A stretch of 64,000 nucleotides of DNA from Amycolatopsis albispora (GTDB lineage Bacteria > Actinomycetota > Actinomycetes > Mycobacteriales > Pseudonocardiaceae): NCBI RefSeq assembly GCF_003312875.1, contig NZ_CP015163.1, positions 4,960,001 to 5,024,000 of the forward strand. The letters are read 5' to 3'. Positions 33,519 to 42,292 of the stretch are shown one piece after another. Below the pieces are notes generated by a model. The model saw only the letters and a program-made list of their open reading frames with translations, was not told where the DNA came from and searched no databases. Position numbers and translations under genes: made by a program. Position 1 is the first letter of the stretch. Each line of letters opens with the position of its first letter.

Positions 33519-35873
33519 GTGCCATTACCAGGTCCGGACGCCCGCGTGGTGGAGATTCGCGTGGCGGGCCTGGTCGGCACCACCGGCGAGGCCCTGCTTG
33601 ACGCGACCGCGGCGGTGGACGTCGCCGGGGACGGGATCGGGCAGTTCACCCGCCCGGCCGATCGGCTCCGCCGTCCGGCCCCCGGCCCGGTGCTCCAGGC
33701 GCTCGGCCGCACCGTGCCCCGCATCCTCGAGGGTTACCTCTGGAGCCGGATGACCTCCGGCGGAGTGGCGAAAGCCACTTGGGCGCTGCTGTTCCCGTTC
33801 TCGCTGGCGAACGTGGCGCACTGGATGCTGCCGCCGGTGCCGGAGCACAGCCGTGTCGCGCGGGTGCTCGCCGCGGTGTGCCGCAGCCTGCTGCGGGTGG
33901 CCTCGCTCGCGCTGACCATGTTGCTGGTCAGCCAGGTCGCGGTGATCACGCTCGACCTCGTCGCCGCGCAGTGCCTCGCGCCGAACACCGGCTGCCTGGA
34001 CTGGGCCCCCTCGTGGTCCAGGGACAGCGCGGTCGCCCGGCTGTCCATCGGGCTGGTCCCGCTGCTGCTGATGATCTTCCTGCTGCACCTGATCTCATCG
34101 ACGAACTGGGTGGTGACGTCGAAACCGGTCGAACCGGTCGGCGACCCGCTGCCCGGCGACGACCTGCGCACCTCACCGGACACGCCGCTGCTGCGCTGCC
34201 TGCACACGCTGTCCGCGCTGGCGTGCGTGGCGCTGCTGCCGCTCGGCGGTCCGCTGCGGCCGCCGTCCGACGCCTTCGGCGCGGTGCTGTGGGGCGTGGC
34301 GGCCGGGCTGATCGCGCTGGGGCTGATCCTGGTGGCGGTGCTGGACGTGCGCGTGCTGACCCGCGCCATGGGCCGCTGGACCCAGCGGCTAGTGCTGGGG
34401 CTCGGGCTGGCGCTGGTGATCGCGGTGGTGGTGCAGGTGCGCGAGGTGCCGCAGGTGCTGCCCGGCACGCAGGGGCTGGTCGAGGTGATCGGCGGCGGGC
34501 TGCTCGTGGTGGTGGTGCTGTTCGCGTTGCTGCTGATCCCGTCCGCGCTGCTGGCCAGGCGCGGCTGGCGGGCGCTCCCCCGCCGCCTCCGGCCGTGGAT
34601 GGGCGGCTGGGCGTCGGCACCGGCGCTCGCGCTCGCCGGGCTGCTCGGCGGCGGGTTCGGCGCGGGCGTGGCGATCGCCGGGCGCAAGCTGCTCGGCACC
34701 GGCGAACTGGTGCTGCCGCGTGGGTACACGCTGCTGACCATGGTCTGGGGCCTCGGCATCGTGGTGGCCGCCGTGCTCGCGGTGTACGGCTTCGCCGGTG
34801 CGGTCCCGCGGCGGCTGCGCAAGCGCGGCATTCCGAAGGTCGTCGAGATGCTCCAGGACAAGCCGCAGGACCGCGAGGACGCGGCGGCGGCGTGGGCGCG
34901 TTCGGCCTGGGAACGGCGCCGGCTGCACCAGCTGGTGCTGGCCGTGGTGCTGGTGATGTCGGCGGCGACGCTGGCGCTGCTGGCGGTCCGGATCGGCGAC
35001 CTGCCGCTGCCGTCGTGGCTCGACCCGCTGTCGGCGCTGGGTGTGTTCGCGCTGGGTGCGCTCGCGGCGGGGCTGCTGCGGGTGGTCTACACCGCGGCGA
35101 CCAGCCCGGAGCGCAGCAGGCACCTGGGCGCGCTGGCCGACCTGGTCTGCTTCTGGCCGCGGGCAGCGCACCCGACGGTGCCACCCTGCTACGCGCTGAA
35201 GGTGGTGCCGGAACTGGCCGCGCGCACCCGCGTCCACCTGCAGGAGCCGAACACACGCGTGGTGCTGGCGGGCTACAACCTCGGCGGCTTGCTCGCCGTG
35301 GTCACCGCGGCGCGGCTGATGCGGGAGCTGCCGGAAGCCGACCGGTCACGCGTCGGCGTGCTCACCGCGGGTTCGCCGTTGCAGTGGGGGTACCAGCGCG
35401 CGTTCCCGGCGGTGCTGCCGCACCGGACGCTCGCGCGGCTGTACGGCAGGCTGGACGGGCGGTGGCGCGGGCTGAGCCGCGGCACGGACACCTTCGGCGG
35501 TGGTGTGACCACCTGGCGGCACGAGGTGACCGACGGCAAGCTGCACGGCGTCGGCTACCTGCCGGACGGCACGGTCGGGCCGCTGCAGCCCGCCGAATGC
35601 GGCAGCACCGGGGCCGTGGTGCTCGGCGGCGACCACTGGCTGCCGGACCCGCTGCGGGAGCCGTCGCCGGGGCACCGGTGGGCGCCCGGCGTCTGCCGGC
35701 ACGCCGACTACCTGGCGGACCCCGAATGGGACCGGGCGGTGGCGTGCGCGGCGGGCCTGGAACTCCCCGGCAAGCCGATGCGACCGGCGGCGGAGCAGTT
35801 CCCGCTGTTCGGGGACCTGCCACCGGTCGAACGGCCGCGGTTCAAGCTCGACCTGCGTCACTCCCCCAACTGA
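33519..35873 (+). CDS. Large multi-pass membrane protein with degenerate alpha/beta-hydrolase domain
   Basis: A 784-residue protein. The N-terminal 50 residues are soluble, then about ten hydrophobic segments are spread between residues 85 and 530 (for example LLVVVVLFALLLIPSALLA and LVLAVVLVMSAATLALLAV). The C-terminal 240 residues look like a lipase/hydrolase domain with strand-turn RVVLAGYNLGGLLAVVTAARL, but the nucleophile position of GxSxG is Asn. The downstream motifs VGVLTAGSPLQWGYQRAFP resemble lipase sequences. A pseudo-hydrolase sensor or scaffold is possible. The GTG start has TAAGGAG 7 nt upstream. It is divergent from ahcY and converges on the APC permease. Confidence 0.75.
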   Translation: MPLPGPDARVVEIRVAGLVGTTGEALLDATAAVDVAGDGIGQFTRPADRLRRPAPGPVLQALGRTVPRILEGYLWSRMTSGGVAKATWALLFPFSLANVAHWMLPPVPEHSRVARVLAAVCRSLLRVASLALTMLLVSQVAVITLDLVAAQCLAPNTGCLDWAPSWSRDSAVARLSIGLVPLLLMIFLLHLISSTNWVVTSKPVEPVGDPLPGDDLRTSPDTPLLRCLHTLSALACVALLPLGGPLRPPSDAFGAVLWGVAAGLIALGLILVAVLDVRVLTRAMGRWTQRLVLGLGLALVIAVVVQVREVPQVLPGTQGLVEVIGGGLLVVVVLFALLLIPSALLARRGWRALPRRLRPWMGGWASAPALALAGLLGGGFGAGVAIAGRKLLGTGELVLPRGYTLLTMVWGLGIVVAAVLAVYGFAGAVPRRLRKRGIPKVVEMLQDKPQDREDAAAAWARSAWERRRLHQLVLAVVLVMSAATLALLAVRIGDLPLPSWLDPLSALGVFALGALAAGLLRVVYTAATSPERSRHLGALADLVCFWPRAAHPTVPPCYALKVVPELAARTRVHLQEPNTRVVLAGYNLGGLLAVVTAARLMRELPEADRSRVGVLTAGSPLQWGYQRAFPAVLPHRTLARLYGRLDGRWRGLSRGTDTFGGGVTTWRHEVTDGKLHGVGYLPDGTVGPLQPAECGSTGAVVLGGDHWLPDPLREPSPGHRWAPGVCRHADYLADPEWDRAVACAAGLELPGKPMRPAAEQFPLFGDLPPVERPRFKLDLRHSPN

Positions 35874-35889
35874 GGGGCCCGAACGCGGG

Positions 35890-37458
35890 TTACGGCTGCT
35901 GCTTCGGGTCGGCGCCTTCGACCGGCAGCGGTGAGGCGGTCGCGCCCTCAGTGCCCTCTTCCTTCAGCCGCTTGCCCAGCAGCGAATGCCGGCGGCTGTA
36001 GACGAAGTAGACCACCACGCCGAGCGCCATCCAGGCCAGGAACCGCAGCCAGGTCAGCACGGTCAGGTTCAGCATCAGCCACAGGCAGGCGATGATCGCC
36101 GCGATCGGGATCACCGGCACCCACGGCACGCGGAACGCGCGCGGCAGGTCCGGCCGGGTCTTGCGCAGCACGATCACGCCCGCGGAGACCAGGATGAACG
36201 CGAACAGCGTGCCCACGTTCACCATCTCCTCCAGCTTGTCCGCCGGGAAGAAGGTGGCCGCCACGGCGACCAGCAGGCCGACGCCGATGGTGGCGTTCTT
36301 CGGCGTGCCGCGGCTGCCGGTCTTGGCCAGCGGACGCGGCAGCAGGCCGTCGCGCGACATCGCGTAGATGACCCGGATCTGGCCCAGCATCAGCACCATC
36401 ACCACGGTGGTCAGCCCGGCGAGCGCGCCGATCGAGATGATGTTCGCCGCCCAGTCGACCCCGTTCGCGGCGAACGCCGAGGCGAGCGTCTTGCGGTCCG
36501 GGCTGCCGTCGGGCTTGGTCCCGGTGGACAGCTCGGTGTAGCTGACCATGCCGACCACCACCAGCGAAACCGCCACGTACAGCACGGTCACGATGGCCAG
36601 CGAGCCGAAGATGCCCCGCGGCACGGACTTCTGCGGGTTCTTGGTCTCCTCCGCGGTGGTCGCCACGATGTCGAAGCCGATGAACGCGAAGAACACCAGC
36701 GAGGCACCGGCCAGCAGGCCGAACGCACCGAAGCTGCTGCCCTCACCACCGAGCAGCGCGGAGAACAGCGACTGCTCGACCCCGCCGCTGGACTCGTCAC
36801 CCGGCTGCGACGGCGGCACGAACGGCGTGTAGTTCGCGCCCTTGATGTAGAAGAAGCCGAGCACCACCACAAAGAGCACCACGGCGACCTTGATGCCGGT
36901 GATCACCATCGACACCCGCGAGGACAGCTTCGTGCCCAGCGTCAGCACCGTGGCCAGCGCGATCACCAGGATCAGCGCGCCCCAGTCGACGGTCGCGCCG
37001 CCGATCTCGAAGGTGGTCCGGGCGCCTTCGCCGAAGAGGTAGCCGAGCACCGTCTCGAGGTACACCGACCAGCCCTTGGACACCGCGGCCGCGCCGACCG
37101 CCAGCTCCAGCACCAGGTCCCAGCCGATGATCCAGGCCATGAACTCGCCGAAGGTGGCGTAGGAGAAGGTGTACGCGCTACCCGCCACCGGAACCGTCGA
37201 CGCGAACTCCGCGTAGCAGAGCGCCGCCAGCGCACAGGCGATCGCGGCCAGCACGAAGGCCACCGACACCGAAGGACCGGCGAGGTCACCCGCCGTGCGC
37301 GCGGTGAGGGTGAAGATGCCCGCGCCGATGACCACCGCCACGCCGAAGACCGTCAGGTCCCAGGCGCTGAGGTTCCTCCGCAGCTTCGTGTCCGGATCGT
37401 CGGTGTCCGCGATGGACTGCTCCACCGACTTCGTGCGCCACAAACCCGTGCCGGGCAA
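35890..37458 (-). CDS. APC family amino acid permease (cationic amino acid transporter type)
   Basis: A 522-residue permease with 12 or more membrane segments. The N-terminus LRRNLSAWDLTVFGVAVVIGAGIFTLTARTAGDLAGPSVSVAF is the APC/CAT helix-1 signature, and FFAFIGFDIVATTAEETKNPQKSVPRGI the helix-6 to loop signature. It imports amino acids, probably with protons; the substrate is not certain. The equivalent M. tuberculosis gene is Rv3253c. The start codon is TTG at 37458, supported by GAGGAGG 6-7 nt upstream. The C-terminus is polar (EEGTEGATASPLPVEG). Confidence 0.92.
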   Translation of the reverse strand: MPGTGLWRTKSVEQSIADTDDPDTKLRRNLSAWDLTVFGVAVVIGAGIFTLTARTAGDLAGPSVSVAFVLAAIACALAALCYAEFASTVPVAGSAYTFSYATFGEFMAWIIGWDLVLELAVGAAAVSKGWSVYLETVLGYLFGEGARTTFEIGGATVDWGALILVIALATVLTLGTKLSSRVSMVITGIKVAVVLFVVVLGFFYIKGANYTPFVPPSQPGDESSGGVEQSLFSALLGGEGSSFGAFGLLAGASLVFFAFIGFDIVATTAEETKNPQKSVPRGIFGSLAIVTVLYVAVSLVVVGMVSYTELSTGTKPDGSPDRKTLASAFAANGVDWAANIISIGALAGLTTVVMVLMLGQIRVIYAMSRDGLLPRPLAKTGSRGTPKNATIGVGLLVAVAATFFPADKLEEMVNVGTLFAFILVSAGVIVLRKTRPDLPRAFRVPWVPVIPIAAIIACLWLMLNLTVLTWLRFLAWMALGVVVYFVYSRRHSLLGKRLKEEGTEGATASPLPVEGADPKQQP

Positions 37459-37553
37459 CGTCGACCTCCTCGGGGGTGCCAGTTCGGGGATTCACCCTAA
37501 TGGTCACCACCCGAGACCGCCGCTCGGGCACCAACGCCCAGGTCAGCGCCCGT

Positions 37554-38480
37554 TCAGTGCCGGTTTGCGAGGTTTCGGTCGAGGTCCGGCTCCAGGTAGA
37601 TCAGCCGTGCCGCGGGCACCTTGCCGCGCACGCGCTGCTCGGCGTCGTCGATGGCCTGGGCGACCTCGGCCAGCTCCAGGCCGGGGCGCATCGCCAGCTT
37701 CGCGGCGACCAGCAGCTCGTCCGGGCCGATGTACTGGGTCCGGATGTGGATGACCCGCTCGACCTTGCCCGCGGCCAGCTCGTCCTCGATGGTGCGCAGC
37801 TCGGTGTCGGTGGCGCCCTCGCCGATCAGCAGGCTCTTCATCTCGATGATCAGGATGATCGCGATGACGCCGAGCAGCACGCCGATGCAGATGGTGCCGA
37901 GCGCGTCGAAGACCGGGTCACCGGTGATCGTGGACAGGCCGACGCCGAACAGCGCGAGCACCAGGCCGAACAACGCGCCCGCGTCCTCGAGCAGCACCAC
38001 CGGCAGCTCCGGGGTGCGTGACTGGCGGATGAAGCCCCACCAGCTGGCGTCGCCCTTGATCTTCTTCGACTCGACGATCGCGGTGTAGAAGCTGTAGGTC
38101 TCCAGCCCGATGGCCACCACCAGGATCACCACCGCGACCATCGGCGAGGTGAGCGCCTCGGGTTCCTGCAGCTTGTGGATGCCCTCGTACAGCGCGAACG
38201 CGGCACCGAGGGTGAACAGCATCAGCGCCACGATGAAGGAGTAGAAGTACCGGTCGCGGCCGAAGCCGAACGGGTGCTCCTTGGTGGCCTTGCGCTGGGA
38301 GGTCTTCTGCCCCAGCAGCAGCAGGCCCTGGTTCGAGGTGTCGGCGACCGAGTGCACCGACTCGGCCAGCATCGACGACGAACCGGTGATCAGGAACCCG
38401 ACGAACTTCGCCGTAGCGATCCCGGCGTTGGCGAACAATGCCGCCAAGATCGCCTTGGTCCCGCCGTTTGCTGCCACCAC
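37554..38480 (-). CDS. Cation diffusion facilitator (CDF) family transporter, SLC30A9-like
   Basis: A 308-residue CDF protein that would export divalent cations such as Zn(II) in exchange for protons. The metal-site helix reads ESVHSVADTSNQGLLLLG, the loop KEHPFGFGRDRYFYSF is the SLC30A9/ZnT9 subgroup signature, and five or six TM segments are visible, followed by a C-terminal cytoplasmic domain (ELRTIEDELAAGKVERVIHIRTQYIGPDELLVAAKL). The GTG start has an AGGGGG site about 5 nt upstream. It lies downstream of nothing on its strand and shares no operon overlap with the permease gene. Confidence 0.92.
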   Translation of the reverse strand: MVAANGGTKAILAALFANAGIATAKFVGFLITGSSSMLAESVHSVADTSNQGLLLLGQKTSQRKATKEHPFGFGRDRYFYSFIVALMLFTLGAAFALYEGIHKLQEPEALTSPMVAVVILVVAIGLETYSFYTAIVESKKIKGDASWWGFIRQSRTPELPVVLLEDAGALFGLVLALFGVGLSTITGDPVFDALGTICIGVLLGVIAIILIIEMKSLLIGEGATDTELRTIEDELAAGKVERVIHIRTQYIGPDELLVAAKLAMRPGLELAEVAQAIDDAEQRVRGKVPAARLIYLEPDLDRNLANRH

Positions 38481-38755
38481 TGCCCCCTGGAGCGTCGACC
38501 CGTTTTGTCGGGTTGCAGCCTAGAGCCAGTTCACTGTTCCGCGCCCGGTAGGTGCGAGAATTCGCGAACATCATCTCACCTACCACACGCCGGGCGATCA
38601 TTCCACCCCCTGTCACGCGGGGGCGCACCGGACCGTCGGTGACTTCGCACAGGCGGCGCGCGGGCGCGGATTTTAGTCCACAATAGACGCTATGGCGGCG
38701 GGATTTTGCCGAGGGCGCATGGAATGCCGTTACGGGTCCAAAGTGGACTGAAACG

Positions 38756-39568
38756 TCACTCGTCGTCGGTGGCCACCAGGCTGCCGAGCAGCTGGAGGGC
38801 TTCGGCGGCCGGGCTGTCCGGATCCGCCCGGTAGATCACCAGCTGCTGGCCGGGCGCGCTGTTCACGGTCAGGCTCTCGTAGTGCAGCGTCAGCGGGCCG
38901 ACCTGCGGGTGGTGGAAGCGCTTGGCTTCGGTGGTTTTCTGCCGGATGTCGTGCCGGGCCCACAGCCTGCGGAACTCCGCACTCTTCACCGACAGTTCAC
39001 CGACCACCTCGATCAGCCGCGGGTCGTCCTGGTCGATCACCGCCGCGCGCAGCGCGGCGACGGTGTTCGCCGCGACCTGGTCCCAGTCCGGGTAGAAGGT
39101 GCGGGCGTCCGGGTCGAGGAAGACCAGGCGCGGCAGGTCACCGCTGTACCGGTGCCCGGCGAAGAGCGCGCCGCCGAGCGCGTTGTGCGCGAGCACGTTC
39201 AGGTACGGCCCGAGCACCACGGCCGGGGTGTCGGGCCAGGCGGCCATGCTGCGGAGCAGGTTGTCGCTGACGCGGTCGCCAGCCGGGCGGCGGGTGGGCA
39301 GCGGCCGGGCGACGCGGTGCAGGTGCGCCGCCAGTTCCTCGTCCAGGCCGAGCGCCTGGGCCAGCGCGTCGAGCACCTGCGGTGACGGGTTGCGCTCTCG
39401 GCCCTGCTCGAGGCGGATGTAGTAGTCCGTGCTGACCCCGGCCAGCAGCGCCACCTCCTCGCGGCGAAGCCCGCTCACCCGGCGGCGCGGACCAGGCGCG
39501 AGCCCGGCGTGCTCGGGCCGCGCCTGGGCGCGGCGTGCGCGGAGGAACTGCCCGAGTGGATTGCTCAT
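38756..39568 (-). CDS. XRE family regulator with MmyB-like ligand-binding domain
   Basis: A 270-residue regulator. The N-terminal HTH (PRRRVSGLRREEVALLAGVSTDYYIRLEQGRERNPSPQVLDALAQAL) is followed by the MmyB-like domain with ARPLPTRR, VLGPYLNVLAHN, NLLRSMAAWPDTPAVV and RLWARHDIR. Such proteins are abundant in actinomycetes and often act on the divergent neighbour; here the neighbouring upstream gene (manA side) is on the same strand, so the target is unknown. The ATG at 39568 begins MSNPLGQFLRARR, a usual start. The 275 bp before the CDF gene contain no gene. Confidence 0.9.
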   Translation of the reverse strand: MSNPLGQFLRARRAQARPEHAGLAPGPRRRVSGLRREEVALLAGVSTDYYIRLEQGRERNPSPQVLDALAQALGLDEELAAHLHRVARPLPTRRPAGDRVSDNLLRSMAAWPDTPAVVLGPYLNVLAHNALGGALFAGHRYSGDLPRLVFLDPDARTFYPDWDQVAANTVAALRAAVIDQDDPRLIEVVGELSVKSAEFRRLWARHDIRQKTTEAKRFHHPQVGPLTLHYESLTVNSAPGQQLVIYRADPDSPAAEALQLLGSLVATDDE

Positions 39569-39640
39569 GCCTTCGAGACTAGGTCGGGGGAACGGACCTG
39601 GGGAGGCCGTGGCACACCCACCCTGGTGCCCTGCGGCAGG

Positions 39641-40864
39641 TCAGCAGGTGCCCGCGGTGGCGCGGAACAGCTGCGCGGGCTGCGTCCCCGTCGGGGTGAT
39701 CTGGACGTCCGGGTCGGCCGCGGCCAGCCAGATCGACTGCCCCCGGTTCAGGGCCAGCTCGCGCCCGTCCTCCGCCCGCACGCGGAGCGCGCCTTCGGTG
39801 CACAGCAGGATCTGCGGCCCGCTGCTCCCGGCGACCACCGGCTCCCGGTCGCTCGCCGTCCATTCGACCCTGGACAGCTCGAACTCCGGCGCCCCGGTCC
39901 GGTACACCGCACCGCAGTCGCCCTCTTCGCCCTTGAGCACCGGCATCTCGGCGGCGTTGAAGTCCACCACGCGCAACAGCTCCGGCACGTCCACGTGCTT
40001 CGGCGTCAGCCCGCAGCGCAGGATGTTGTCCGAGTTCGCCAGGATCTCCACCGCCGTGCCGTGCAGGTACAGGTGCAGGTTCCCGGCCGGCAGGTAGATC
40101 GCCTCGCCCGCCCGCAGCACCAGGCGGTTCAGCAGCAGCGCGGCCAGCACCCCGGCGTCACGCGGGTGCGCCTCACCCAGCCCGAGAATGGTGCGGCATT
40201 CGGTGTTGAACTCGCCGTGCTCCTTCACGTGCGCGACGCACGCGTCCAGCACCTCCGGCAACAACTCGTCCAGCGTGGCCTGCGGCAGCGTGATCCACGT
40301 GGTGAACAACGCGCGCAGCCCGTCCGAATCCGGCTGCGCGGCGAGCAGGCTGGTGTACTTCGCCAGCCCCGGCGTCTCGATCGCGTTGAGCAGCTTCACC
40401 GTGCGCGTCGGGTCGCGGAACCCGGCCAGCGCGTGGAACTCGGTGAGCGCGCACACCAGCTCGGGCTTCGCGGTCGGGTCCGGGTAGTTCCGGTTCGCCG
40501 CGTCACGCGGGATGCCCGCCGCCTCCTCGCGCGCGTAGCCCTCGGCGGCCTGGTCGGCCGACGGGTGCGCCTGCATCGACAGCGGCTCCTCGGCGGCCAG
40601 GATCTTCAGCAGGAACGGCAGCCGGTTGCCCCAGGTGCCGGCGCAGGTCTCGCCGAGCTGGGCCACCGGGTCGGCCTCGACCAGCTCCAGCAGGCTGCGC
40701 TCGACCCCGTCCGCGCCGACCACCTTCGACGGGTCGCCGGGGTGCGCCCCCATCCAGAGCTCGGCCTCCGGGTGCGGTGCCGGCACCGGCCGGCCCAGCA
40801 GCTCGGGGATGGTGGTCCTCGATCCCCATGCGTAGGGCCGCACGGCATTGCGCAGCAGCTCCAC
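39641..40864 (-). CDS. manA: Mannose-6-phosphate isomerase, class I
   Basis: A 407-residue cupin isomerase that interconverts fructose-6-phosphate and mannose-6-phosphate. Landmarks are NAVRPYAWGSRTTIPELLG, AELWMGAHPGDPSKV, LPFLLKILAAEEPLSMQAHPS (zinc ligands Gln-His), NYPDPTAKPELVCALTEFHALAGFRD, and YLPAGNLHLYLHGTAVEILANSDNILRCGLTPKHVD, all intact. The GTG start has GAGGAG upstream. It is followed upstream in the operon direction by the SIS, Trm112 and manB genes, supplying mannose phosphates for GDP-mannose-dependent glycosylation and lipomannan-type glycolipids. Confidence 0.97.
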   Translation of the reverse strand: MELLRNAVRPYAWGSRTTIPELLGRPVPAPHPEAELWMGAHPGDPSKVVGADGVERSLLELVEADPVAQLGETCAGTWGNRLPFLLKILAAEEPLSMQAHPSADQAAEGYAREEAAGIPRDAANRNYPDPTAKPELVCALTEFHALAGFRDPTRTVKLLNAIETPGLAKYTSLLAAQPDSDGLRALFTTWITLPQATLDELLPEVLDACVAHVKEHGEFNTECRTILGLGEAHPRDAGVLAALLLNRLVLRAGEAIYLPAGNLHLYLHGTAVEILANSDNILRCGLTPKHVDVPELLRVVDFNAAEMPVLKGEEGDCGAVYRTGAPEFELSRVEWTASDREPVVAGSSGPQILLCTEGALRVRAEDGRELALNRGQSIWLAAADPDVQITPTGTQPAQLFRATAGTC

Positions 40865-40939
40865 TGTGCTCTCAACTCCTCGGCGACCTGGTCACCACTT
40901 CGGCCGGGGCGGCCCCCGGCGCGGACTTCGACCTGCCAC

Positions 40940-42025
40940 TCACGCGGTCGCGGACGTGTAGCGGCCTGCCCCTCCGATGCTTCCCGCGGCCAGCCCCAGG
41001 TAGATCGCGGCGAGCTCGAACCGTAGTGCGAGCACCGCCGCCCTGGTGGGCTCGTCGGCGTCGATCTCCTCGGCGGGGGCGAGCACGTCGACCCCGGCGA
41101 GCATGTCCTCGGCCTGGCGCCGGGCGGCCTCCGCGCCCGGACCGGACCGCAGCGACAGCAGCAGCACCCTCGGCTGCGGCAGCCCGCCCTCGTCCGGGTC
41201 GGCGAAGATGTCGCGTTCGGTGGTGCTGCCGACCGCGGCGCGGTGCAGCGCCGGCCGGGCGAGCGCCTGATGGTAGTCGGCCACGTCGCAGACCATCGCC
41301 GAATGCGCGGCGAACGAGTGCGCGGCGTGCCCGGCCACGGCCACCGCCACCGGGTCCAGCCCCCACAGCAGCGGGGTGCGCTCGGCCAGCCGCAGCGCCA
41401 GCGCCTTCGCCGGGTTCACGAAGGACTCGTGGCCGGGCTGGTCGCGTTCGGCCTCGGCGTCCAGCTGGTCAGCCAGCGCCTCCACGTCGGCGACCAGCAC
41501 ACCCAGCGCGTTCGCGGTGAGCAGCCCGGCGGCGAGCGCACGCGGGAACGACAGCTCCGGCGGCACCGGCACGCGCGGCGCGAGCAGCAGCCCGCGCCCG
41601 GACACCGCGGCGGCCACCGGGCCGTCCGGCGGGGCCGAGACCACCACGGTCGCGCCGTAGCGGGCGGCGCGCTCCAGCGACACCGCCAGCTCGCGGTCGT
41701 CGCCCTGCTCGGTGTGCGCGACCACCACGTCGAGCGCGCCGATCCAGGACGGCACCGCCTCGCTGACCACGATCGGCACCGGGCAGGTCGGGGTGAGCAG
41801 CGCGGCGAGCACGCTGGTCACCGTGCGGCCGACGCCCGGCCTGGCCAGCAGCACCAGCGCCCGCGGGCGCCCGACGTCCAGCCGGTCGGCGAGGCCGATC
41901 TCGGCCGCCGCCTCGGTGGTGGCCCTGACCTGCGCGCCGGCCATCGCGGTGGCGCGCAGCAACCCCGCGGAGTCGACGTCGGCCAGCCGCGACGGGTCGT
42001 CGAGCAGCGTGTCGTCAATCACCAT
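40940..42025 (-). CDS. SIS domain sugar-phosphate isomerase-like protein (TobH/Rv3256c family)
   Basis: A 361-residue protein related to bifunctional phosphoglucose/phosphomannose isomerases. The N-terminus MVIDDTLLDDPSRLADVDSAGLLRATAMAGAQVR is typical of the family, and alternating Rossmann-like strands (ALVLLARPGVGRTVTSVLAAL, VPIVVSEAVPSWIGALDVVVAHT) form the SIS domain. The catalytic residues of true isomerases are not evident, and the function is unknown. Its position between manA and manB in mycobacteria (Rv3256c) and here suggests a role in mannose metabolism. The ATG at 42025 overlaps the end of the Trm112 gene by 11 bp. Confidence 0.85.
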   Translation of the reverse strand: MVIDDTLLDDPSRLADVDSAGLLRATAMAGAQVRATTEAAAEIGLADRLDVGRPRALVLLARPGVGRTVTSVLAALLTPTCPVPIVVSEAVPSWIGALDVVVAHTEQGDDRELAVSLERAARYGATVVVSAPPDGPVAAAVSGRGLLLAPRVPVPPELSFPRALAAGLLTANALGVLVADVEALADQLDAEAERDQPGHESFVNPAKALALRLAERTPLLWGLDPVAVAVAGHAAHSFAAHSAMVCDVADYHQALARPALHRAAVGSTTERDIFADPDEGGLPQPRVLLLSLRSGPGAEAARRQAEDMLAGVDVLAPAEEIDADEPTRAAVLALRFELAAIYLGLAAGSIGGAGRYTSATA

Positions 42026-42251
42026 CGGTCGCGGGATCCTTCTCGGCCCGTTCGGTGACCTCGGTGGCCTCGGTGGCCTCGTCGAGCAGCAGCACCGGGA
42101 TGCCGTCGCGGACCGGGTACACGCGGCCACACGAGGTGCAGGTGAGCGCGTCCGCCTCCGGGTCGTCCGGAGAACCCGGCCGCAGCGGCGCGTGATCCTC
42201 GGACGGGCATGCCAGGATCTCGAGCAGCTGCTCGTCAAGCGTTACGGCCAT
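42015..42251 (-). CDS. Trm112 family small zinc-ribbon protein
   Basis: A 78-residue protein. It begins MAVTLDEQLLEILACPSEDHAPLRP and contains ALTCTSCGRVYPVRDGIPVLLLDEA, the Trm112/UPF0434 pattern with cysteines C15, C38 and C41. In eukaryotes Trm112 activates methyltransferases; in bacteria it is often a free-standing protein of unknown role. The acidic tail (EATEVTERAEKDPATDGD) is extra. The ATG at 42251 has GGAGGA just upstream. It overlaps the downstream SIS gene and follows manB by 41 bp, so an operon is likely. Confidence 0.87.
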   Translation of the reverse strand: MAVTLDEQLLEILACPSEDHAPLRPGSPDDPEADALTCTSCGRVYPVRDGIPVLLLDEATEATEVTERAEKDPATDGD

Positions 42252-42292
42252 GGTTCCTCCTTACCACCGCGAGGTCCGTGAATACCCTCGCC

